A DNA stretch of 36,882 nt from JAYTQG01 sp043746815 (lineage in GTDB: Bacteria; Actinomycetota; Thermoleophilia; Miltoncostaeales; Miltoncostaeaceae): assembly GCA_043746815.1 (NCBI GenBank), contig JAYTQG010000211.1, forward strand, positions 1 through 36,882, written 5' to 3'. Position numbers and translations under genes: made by a program. Below the pieces are notes generated by a model. That model saw only the letters and a list, made by a program, of their open reading frames with translations, was not told where the DNA came from and did no database searches. Of this stretch, positions 31,839 to 36,882 are shown in pieces. Position 1 is the stretch's first letter. Each line of letters opens with the position of its first letter.

Positions 31839-32171
31839 ATGTGTTCGGAGCACCCCGCCTACGACGCCTATCAGCGTGGGATGGAGTTGCTTGCGTCTCG
31901 CGACGCCCACCAGGCAGCCGTTGCCCTCGAGCAAGCGAAGCGCTTGGAACCAGAGAAGGCCTCGATCCGAGAGGCGCTGGGTCGGGCACGGCTACAGACC
32001 GGTGCGTACGCCGACGCAGCCGAGGAGTTCACGAAGGTGCTTGAGCTGTCTCCCACCGATCACTACGCCCACTATTGCCTCGGGCGGGCGCTCGATCGCT
32101 TGGGCAGAGCCGAGGATGCTGCCCGGCACTTTCGTCTGGCGCGATGTTTTGGGTCATCCCTGGTCACATAG
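31839..32171 (+). CDS. small tetratricopeptide-repeat protein
   Basis: A 110-residue protein made of about three TPR helical hairpins: AYQRGMELLASRDAHQAAVALEQAKRLEP, ASIREALGRARLQTGAYADAAEEFTKVLELSP and HYAHYCLGRALDRLGRAEDAARHFRLA. The signs are the regular spacing of Gly/Ala at positions 8 and 20 and Pro at 32 of each repeat. Such proteins are protein-protein adaptors; the partner is unknown. No signal peptide. It starts 4 bases after the transglutaminase stop and converges on the YbjN-type gene. Confidence 0.9.
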   Translation: MCSEHPAYDAYQRGMELLASRDAHQAAVALEQAKRLEPEKASIREALGRARLQTGAYADAAEEFTKVLELSPTDHYAHYCLGRALDRLGRAEDAARHFRLARCFGSSLVT

Positions 32172-32178
32172 CCGTTTG

Positions 32179-32580
32179 TCAGGCGAGGCGGGGACGCGCG
32201 GTGTCAAACCCCACGTCAATGAGACCCTGGACGCATTGGTCGACGGTCATTGCAAGGAGGCCGAGTGCGCTGTCGAGGCAGTCCGCGGTCGTGGGGCGTT
32301 CGACTTGGGCGAGCAGGTAGATGTCACCGTCGTCATCCACCGCGAAACGCCAGACATCCAGATCGAGGTTTCGCCGCAGGAGCCGCAGGTAGATCTCCGA
32401 GTGTGCCTGATCGGGGCCGCGGAGGACAAATGTGGAGAGTCGCACGTGTCGCCCGCCAGCAACGATCTGCACGGGAAGGTCTCCGCGGCGCTCCGTTGGA
32501 ACTCGGACCACCCATGTCAGATCGCCGACCGCCTGAACGGGCACCGGGAGCGCGCCAAGAACCGCATCGAAGTCGGACAT
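32179..32580 (-). CDS. YbjN-domain protein
   Basis: A 133-residue cytosolic protein. LTWVVRVPTERRGDLPVQIVAGGRHVRLSTFVLRG, LRRNLDLDVWRFAVDDDGDIYLLAQV and a C-terminal helix ALGLLAMTVDQCVQGLIDVGF match the YbjN fold, related to type III secretion chaperones but with no settled role. The ATG at 32580 has TATCGT 6 bases upstream. The open frame runs on to 32859, but that would cover the rimP leader and is a shadow. Convergent with the TPR gene, 7 bp apart. Confidence 0.85.
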   Translation of the reverse strand: MSDFDAVLGALPVPVQAVGDLTWVVRVPTERRGDLPVQIVAGGRHVRLSTFVLRGPDQAHSEIYLRLLRRNLDLDVWRFAVDDDGDIYLLAQVERPTTADCLDSALGLLAMTVDQCVQGLIDVGFDTARPRLA

Positions 32581-32586
32581 GGCCGG

Positions 32587-32592
32587 ACGATA
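32587..32592 (-). promoter_or_regulatory. -10 box of a leaderless promoter (YbjN gene)
   Basis: TATCGT on the minus strand, 6 bases before the ATG at 32580. Confidence 0.45.
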
Positions 32593-32652
32593 GCCCGAAC
32601 GGAGCGCATCAGTTGCGAAAGGGCAGCCCCGTCGGCGTCCGCCCCTCGGTGG

Positions 32653-32658
32653 TATCCT
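32653..32658 (+). promoter_or_regulatory. putative -10 box of the rimP-nusA-infB leader
   Basis: TATCCT. A start of transcription near 32665 would give a leader of about 80 bases before rimP, containing the hairpin at 32692-32711. No clear -35 box is seen. Confidence 0.4.
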
Positions 32659-32670
32659 CCGGCGGTTCGG

Positions 32671-32716
32671 GGTGTGTGCGGGTTTTCTTGGAGGTGGGCG
32701 CACGCCCACCTTTTTT
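32671..32716 (+). terminator. attenuator-like terminator in the rimP operon leader
   Basis: AGGTGGGC (32692-32699), loop GCAC, GCCCACCT (32704-32711), then a run of six T (32711-32716): a textbook intrinsic terminator, only 27 bases before the rimP start. No plus-strand gene ends nearby, so it sits in the operon's own leader. Upstream, GGTGTGTGCG (32671-32680) can pair with CGCACGCCCACC (32699-32710) as GTGCG/CGCAC plus GGTG/CACC, which would disrupt the terminator. This suggests a termination/antitermination switch. Confidence 0.65.
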
Positions 32717-32743
32717 GTGTCGTGAGGAGCGTGTTCGGGAACG

Positions 32744-33187
32744 ATGGCGAGCGTGGCGAATATCGAGCGAGTCGTCGAAGGACGGCTGGGCGAAGCCCTT
32801 CCCGAGGTGGACCTTCTGGAGGTTTCACTGGTCGGGAACGGCACGCTGCGGTTGATCATCGATCATCCGGCTGGGGTCAGTCACGACCTGTGCGCCGAGG
32901 TAACGAGCGCCCTTGACCCAACGGGCCTCCGCGAAGACTTCGGGGTTGAGGTCTGGTCGCCCGGGCCGGAGCGTCCTTTGCGCACACCTGAGCACTTCAC
33001 CCGGTTCGCCGGTCGGCGCGTTCGCCTGCGCATCTCAGAGACCGACGGTGGCAAGGCCCACAGCCTGACCGGCACGGTCGGATCGGCAACCACCGCCCAC
33101 GTCATCGTTCTTCATCGCGAGGGCCCCGTTGAGGTCCCCCTCGCTCACATCCGAAAAGCCAGGCTTCTTCCTGAGGAGAGCGCGTGA
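32744..33187 (+). CDS. rimP: ribosome maturation factor RimP
   Basis: Needed for 30S subunit maturation. 147 residues: the N-terminal alpha/beta domain (VEGRLGEALPEVDLLEVSLVGNGTLRLIIDHPAGVSHDLCAEVTSAL) contains the conserved sequence around the DLL/CAEVT region. LREDFGVEVWSPGPERPLRTPEHFTRFAGRRVRL is the hallmark SPGxxRPL segment leading to the C-terminal SH3-like domain. GAGGAG lies 14 bases before the ATG, a rather long distance; a GTG at 32753 is an alternative. First gene of rimP-nusA-ylxR-infB; overlaps nusA by 4 bases (GTGA). Confidence 0.96.
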   Translation: MASVANIERVVEGRLGEALPEVDLLEVSLVGNGTLRLIIDHPAGVSHDLCAEVTSALDPTGLREDFGVEVWSPGPERPLRTPEHFTRFAGRRVRLRISETDGGKAHSLTGTVGSATTAHVIVLHREGPVEVPLAHIRKARLLPEESA

Positions 33188-34482
33188 ACCGCGAGGTCAT
33201 CGAGTCCATCAAGCAGATCGAGCGTGAGAAGGGAATCGATTCCGAGACCCTGATCGTTGCCCTGGAAGAAGCGCTCCTGGCCGCCTATCGCAAGACGCCG
33301 AACTGCGCCGAGTTCGCCCGGGTTGCGTTGGACCGCGACTCCGGAGAGATGCGCGTCCTTCGCTTGGATCTCGAAGAGAACGAGGAACTCCGCACGCTTC
33401 CCCAGCCCGAGCAGGAGATTCCGGAAGGGGTTGACCCGGCCGATGTCGAGCCATTGGCGCCGCTTGTCGATTGGTCGGCCTACGACGAGGACGAGTTGGA
33501 GCTTGTTGACGTGTCGGCGGACCACTTCGGGCGTATCGCCGCGCAGACCGCCAAGCAGGTCATCCTTCAGCGGATCCGCGAGGCCGAGCGGGAGATGATG
33601 TACGAGGAGTACGTCGACCGCGTCGGTGATCTTGTTACCGGGATCATTCAGCAGTCCGACTCTCGCTACACCCTGGTCGACCTTGGCCGGGTTGAGGCCC
33701 TCCTGCCCGAGAGCGAGCAGGTTCATGGGGAGCGCTACGACCACGGTGCACGCATTAAGGCAGTGATTGTTGAGGTCCGCGCGTCGACAAAGGGTCCGCA
33801 GATCATCGTCAGCCGCCGCTCCGACGAAATCATTCGTCGACTGTTCGAGCTGGAAGTTCCCGAGGTTGCCGACGGACTCGTTGAGGTTCGCAATGTGGCC
33901 CGTGAGGCAGGCTGGCGCTCGAAGATTGCCGTCGTTTCGAACACGCCTGGAGTCGATCCGGTCGGTGCGTGCGTCGGTCCGCGTGGGTCTCGCGTTCGGA
34001 TGGTCGTCAGCGAGCTTCGTGGCGAGAAAATCGACATTATTCCCCACAACGATGAGCCAGCTCGCTACGTGGCCAAGGCCCTCTCGCCAGCACGTGTGCG
34101 CGAGGTGTTGGTGGACGACGAGGCTCGTCAGGCGACGGTCATCGTCCCCGACGATCAACTGTCGCTTGCCATCGGCAAGGAGGGGATGAACGCGAAGCTT
34201 GCCGCACGCCTGACCGGTTGGCGGATCGAGATCAAGAGTGAGTCTTCGTTCAACGCCGAGGAAGCCTCTGGGGACTTTGGCGACGGCGACGGCGACTACT
34301 CGCGCTGTACCGCGCTGCTTCGAAACGGCAAACGCTGCGTGAACGGTGCTGTCCCCGGTACCGCCTTCTGCGCCCTTCCCGCCCACGCGAAGTTGGCCGA
34401 CGAGCCGACCCCTGCGGAGGCTGCAGAGGCCGCTGCAGAGGCCGCCGCGTCGGCAGCCGAGCCGGGAGCGCGAGGCGAGTGA
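33184..34482 (+). CDS. nusA: transcription termination/antitermination factor NusA with C-terminal Cys/His extension
   Basis: Binds RNA polymerase and nascent RNA. Order: N-terminal polymerase-binding domain (IESIKQIEREKGIDSETLIVALEEALLAAY), S1 domain (VGDLVTGIIQQSDSRYTLVDLGRVEALLP), KH1 and KH2 (PVGACVGPRGSRVRMVVSEL; LSLAIGKEGMNAKLAARLTGWRIEI). The core ends near residue 355, as in other actinobacteria. An extra tail then carries C375-x9-C385-x10-C396-x4-H401 (start CTALLRNGKRC) and an Ala/Glu-rich end. The four residues could bind one zinc. The GTG start overlaps the rimP stop; ylxR begins 1 base after the stop. Confidence 0.96.
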   Translation: MNREVIESIKQIEREKGIDSETLIVALEEALLAAYRKTPNCAEFARVALDRDSGEMRVLRLDLEENEELRTLPQPEQEIPEGVDPADVEPLAPLVDWSAYDEDELELVDVSADHFGRIAAQTAKQVILQRIREAEREMMYEEYVDRVGDLVTGIIQQSDSRYTLVDLGRVEALLPESEQVHGERYDHGARIKAVIVEVRASTKGPQIIVSRRSDEIIRRLFELEVPEVADGLVEVRNVAREAGWRSKIAVVSNTPGVDPVGACVGPRGSRVRMVVSELRGEKIDIIPHNDEPARYVAKALSPARVREVLVDDEARQATVIVPDDQLSLAIGKEGMNAKLAARLTGWRIEIKSESSFNAEEASGDFGDGDGDYSRCTALLRNGKRCVNGAVPGTAFCALPAHAKLADEPTPAEAAEAAAEAAASAAEPGARGE

Positions 34483-34483
34483 G

Positions 34484-34804
34484 GTGCCCGAAGCCCGGCA
34501 TGTGCCCGAGCGCCGCTGTGTCGGCTGTGGCCAGCGGGCACCGAAAGCGACGCTTGCCCGGTTTGTTGCGGTGGTGGACGGCGCTGGCTACCGCCTTACG
34601 CGGGATGATGTCGCCCGAAATGCGGGACGAGGCGTTTACACCTGTCGGAATCGTGCATGCTTCAACCAGGCACTCGCTCGACGCGGGTTTGCCCGGGGGG
34701 CGCGTGTCGCTGCTGGACGCCTGGTCGTGGACGACCAGCTTGCTGACACGCTCACAGACGACCTGGGCGTTCGGCCGCAATTGCTAGGAGAGCGCCGTGG
34801 ATAA
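34484..34804 (+). CDS. ylxR: YlxR-family (DUF448) RNA-binding protein
   Basis: A 106-residue basic protein. RRCVGCGQRAPKATLARFVAV at the N-terminus and GRGVYTCRNRACFNQALARRGFARG are the two conserved YlxR segments; the fold binds nucleic acid, and homologues have been linked to RNase P and to transcription. The place between nusA and infB is the usual one. Start: the GTG at 34484 is just after the nusA stop; a GTG at 34502 is also possible. Its last 8 bases overlap infB. Confidence 0.93.
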   Translation: MPEARHVPERRCVGCGQRAPKATLARFVAVVDGAGYRLTRDDVARNAGRGVYTCRNRACFNQALARRGFARGARVAAGRLVVDDQLADTLTDDLGVRPQLLGERRG

Positions 34805-36882
34805 AAAGCGAATTTATGAAGTTGCAAAGGACGAAGGCCTTCCAAGTGCCTTCGTATTGCAGCGCTTGCGAGCTGGCGGAATCGATGCGAAGACCGCCTC
34901 GTCCACGGTTGACGTCGCGGCCGCACTGCACATTCTGAACCCAAACAAGTACCCGCTGGGTACCGCACCCGTCGCCCCGGCGAAGGCCGCAACGCGCGCA
35001 CCGGCGAAGTCCGCCAAACCGGCCGTTGCCGCTCCAGTGGAGATCGACTCGGAGCCGATTGCCGATCTCTCTGGTGCCACGCCATCTGAGCGCCGGAAGG
35101 CGCGTGCCCAGGCCGCTCGTGTTGCCCGCGCCAAAGCCCTTGGAATCGACGTCGCCGATCTGCCGGGAGCACCCGCACCCGCCCCGGTCGAGGTCGCCGC
35201 CGAACTCGCCCCGGTACCGGAGCCTGAGCCCGAAGCAGCCGTCCCAGAGTCAGTCGCGGTGATCGCACCCGTCGAGGAGCCTGTTGCCGAACCCGTTGCG
35301 GTCTCAGTGGTCGAGCCGGAGCCCGTCACAGCTGTTGAACCCGAGATGGATGCTGTCCCGGAGCCTGCCGCGGAACCCGTTGTCGTTCTGGAGCCGGTCG
35401 TTGCTGTTGTCGAGCCGCCGCCAGAACCAGTTGCACCTCGTGTGGAACCGGTCGTCGTGGAAGCGCTAGCTGTTGAGACCGCCCCGGTTGCCGAACCGGT
35501 ACAGGACGTGGTCGTCGAAGCCCCTCCCGCGGAGGGTTCAGAGACCGTCGCAGACGCGGCAGCCGTCGAGGCCGTCGCGCCCTCCGGAGCCGGCTCACCG
35601 CGTCGTCCGCGCGTGCAGGAACCCGTTCCGGTTCGTCCACCCATTTGGCGCGACCCAAACCCTCCGAAGCCAGCTAACAGTCGGCCAGCGCCGTCGCAAC
35701 GGCCGGATGGCTCATCACCGCGCCCTGCTGCGACTCCCGCGACCCCGAGTGGTAACGGGCGTCCCGCATCGCCTGCTCCCGCTGGAGGCACCCCGGGTGC
35801 TGGTGCCGATGCCGGAAACCGGAGTACGCCCGGTGGGCGCCCAGGAGGCGCAGGTGGGGGAGCCGCCGGGGCGGGCGGCGCAGCTGGGGCACGGGGCAAG
35901 CGCCGTCGAGTCGTCATTGACGCGCAGGCAAGTCGTCGCCCGAATGGTCCAGCCGCACGCGGCGGCCGAGGCGGACGCGGCGGGCGCGACCACCGCGAAG
36001 CCGCAGCTCCCGTCATCGATCCCGAGGCAATTGTTGATGTTCAGTCCGGGTCGACCGTCAAGGAGATGGCCGACGCGCTGACGGTTCCGAGCGTCGACAT
36101 CATCAAACTTCTGATGACCCTCGGTGAGATGGCGACGATTACGCAGTCGCTCTCGGATGAGGCGATCGAGATCGTCGCCGCTGAGATGGGCCGCAAGGTT
36201 CGGATCGTCCGGGCGGAGGAACAGGATGAGGTCGAGGCGGAAATCGAGGATGATCCTGCGGACCTCGTTACCCGCGCGCCCGTCGTTACTGTCATGGGTC
36301 ACGTCGACCACGGTAAGACCTCGCTGCTCGACGCCATCCGAATGACTGAAGTGGCCGCGGGCGAGGCTGGCGGTATCACCCAGCACATTGGCGCGTATCA
36401 GGTACACCGTGCCAACCGGGAGCTCACATTCCTTGACACGCCGGGCCACGAGGCCTTTACGGCCATGCGTGCCCGTGGCGCGAAGATCACCGACGTCGCC
36501 GTGATCGTTGTGGCGGCCGACGATGGCGTGATGCCCCAAACAGTGGAAGCAATCGACCACGCAAAGGCCGCAGGCGTGCCGTTCGTAATCGCCATCAACA
36601 AGATGGACAAGGAAGATGCAAACCCTGACCGGGTACGGCAAGAACTGACACAGCTGGAGGTCATCCCGCGTGAATGGGGTGGCACCTACGAGTTCGTGGA
36701 GGTCTCGGCGCGGAGTCAGGCAGGCCTCGACACGCTCCTTGAGACGATCCTCCTCGTTGCTGACGTCGACGTCGACCCGAAGGCGAACCCCAGCGTTCCA
36801 GCATCGGGCACCGTGATCGAGTCGCGCTTGGACCCAGGCCGTGGTCCCGTCTGCACGGTGCTCGTCCAACGCGGAACACTGC
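34797..36882 (+). CDS. infB: translation initiation factor IF-2, 3' end cut by the window
   Basis: GTPase that brings initiator tRNA to the ribosome. 695 codons are present and the frame is open at the right edge. The N-terminal IF2N domain (KKRIYEVAKDEGLPSAFVLQRLR) is followed by a very long Pro/Val/Glu/Ala-rich linker (about residues 60-265) and a Gly/Arg/Pro-rich part (to about 405). A second IF2N domain (VKEMADALTVPSVDIIKLL) follows. The G domain starts near residue 500: GHVDHGKT, DTPGHEAF, NKMD and SARS. The GTG at 34797 has AGGAG 6 bases upstream and overlaps ylxR by 8 bases. Domains II-IV are mostly outside the window. Confidence 0.97.
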   Translation, partial: MDKKRIYEVAKDEGLPSAFVLQRLRAGGIDAKTASSTVDVAAALHILNPNKYPLGTAPVAPAKAATRAPAKSAKPAVAAPVEIDSEPIADLSGATPSERRKARAQAARVARAKALGIDVADLPGAPAPAPVEVAAELAPVPEPEPEAAVPESVAVIAPVEEPVAEPVAVSVVEPEPVTAVEPEMDAVPEPAAEPVVVLEPVVAVVEPPPEPVAPRVEPVVVEALAVETAPVAEPVQDVVVEAPPAEGSETVADAAAVEAVAPSGAGSPRRPRVQEPVPVRPPIWRDPNPPKPANSRPAPSQRPDGSSPRPAATPATPSGNGRPASPAPAGGTPGAGADAGNRSTPGGRPGGAGGGAAGAGGAAGARGKRRRVVIDAQASRRPNGPAARGGRGGRGGRDHREAAAPVIDPEAIVDVQSGSTVKEMADALTVPSVDIIKLLMTLGEMATITQSLSDEAIEIVAAEMGRKVRIVRAEEQDEVEAEIEDDPADLVTRAPVVTVMGHVDHGKTSLLDAIRMTEVAAGEAGGITQHIGAYQVHRANRELTFLDTPGHEAFTAMRARGAKITDVAVIVVAADDGVMPQTVEAIDHAKAAGVPFVIAINKMDKEDANPDRVRQELTQLEVIPREWGGTYEFVEVSARSQAGLDTLLETILLVADVDVDPKANPSVPASGTVIESRLDPGRGPVCTVLVQRGTL

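Noticed and set aside
33145..34386. 413-residue minus-strand open frame opposite nusA
   Set aside because: Fully antisense to a clear nusA and without any recognisable domain; a high-G+C shadow frame.
34814..36016. 400-residue minus-strand open frame rich in Thr/Ser/Gly
   Set aside because: It is antisense to the low-complexity linker of infB; the repetitive composition is the complement of Pro/Val/Glu codons and there is no start signal or homology.
35715..36869. 384-residue minus-strand open frame opposite the infB G domain
   Set aside because: Complement of conserved GTPase codons; no domain of its own.
1..36882. tRNA, rRNA, CRISPR array, prophage or replication origin
   Set aside because: I saw no cloverleaf-like segment, repeat-spacer array, integrase, phage gene or DnaA-box cluster in any intergenic stretch.

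Overview
This is a high-G+C, gene-dense bacterial chromosome segment that reads as core genome with a few accessory insertions. Several signs point to an actinobacterium, possibly of the Thermoleophilia/Solirubrobacterales type, though lineage is an inference and no rRNA is present. The signs are an F420:NADPH oxidoreductase, a SplB-like radical SAM protein of the mycobacterial Rv2578c kind, a LexA box of the Gram-positive/actinobacterial type (CGAAC-N4-GTTCG), a NusA without acidic repeats, and many genes with a TAnnnT box only 6-7 bases before the start codon, the signature of leaderless mRNAs. I see no tRNA, rRNA, CRISPR array, transposase, integrase or phage gene.

Layout. (1) 115-6509, minus strand: a tightly overlapped housekeeping operon, read from right to left as small unknown ORF, aldo/keto reductase, aroA, cmk, plsC, der, gpsA (aromatic amino acids, CMP kinase, phospholipid synthesis, ribosome assembly). 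(2) 6574-9594: an MFS exporter convergent with an FtsH-type membrane protease; their 3' ends overlap by 234 bp. (3) 9726-11277, plus: zincin-like metalloprotein, short nitroreductase and methyltransferase with overlapping ends. It is followed by a 224-bp element with perfect 18-bp inverted ends (11277-11500) and then msrA. (4) 12221-17148, minus: large secreted protein of unknown function, membrane diguanylate cyclase, F420:NADPH oxidoreductase and cupin; the cupin gene is the last gene of the pcrA-folD operon. (5) 17145-21343: pcrA (minus) diverges from a SplB-like radical SAM gene (plus), with a LexA box beside the radical SAM promoter. (6) 21340-25068: a sulfur/cysteine neighbourhood (cysE, NIL-domain protein, GNAT acetyltransferase, exported unknown, cysK, DUF6941-like protein). 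Two divergent promoters here have overlapping back-to-back -10 boxes. (7) 25276-27423, minus: NAD-binding/DUF2867 protein and a vapBC toxin-antitoxin pair. (8) 27524-31834, plus: MoxR ATPase, DUF58 protein and TgpA-like transglutaminase operon, then a small TPR protein convergent with a YbjN-type protein. (9) 32653-36882, plus: rimP-nusA-ylxR-infB with a terminator-like attenuator in its leader; infB runs off the right end.

The most interesting unexplained structure is the 224-bp inverted-repeat element before msrA. Next are the rimP leader attenuator with a possible antiterminator, the Cys/His motif fused to the NusA C-terminus, and the LexA-boxed radical SAM protein ending in a clamp-binding-like QLSLL. 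No complete, clearly new multi-gene system stands out.
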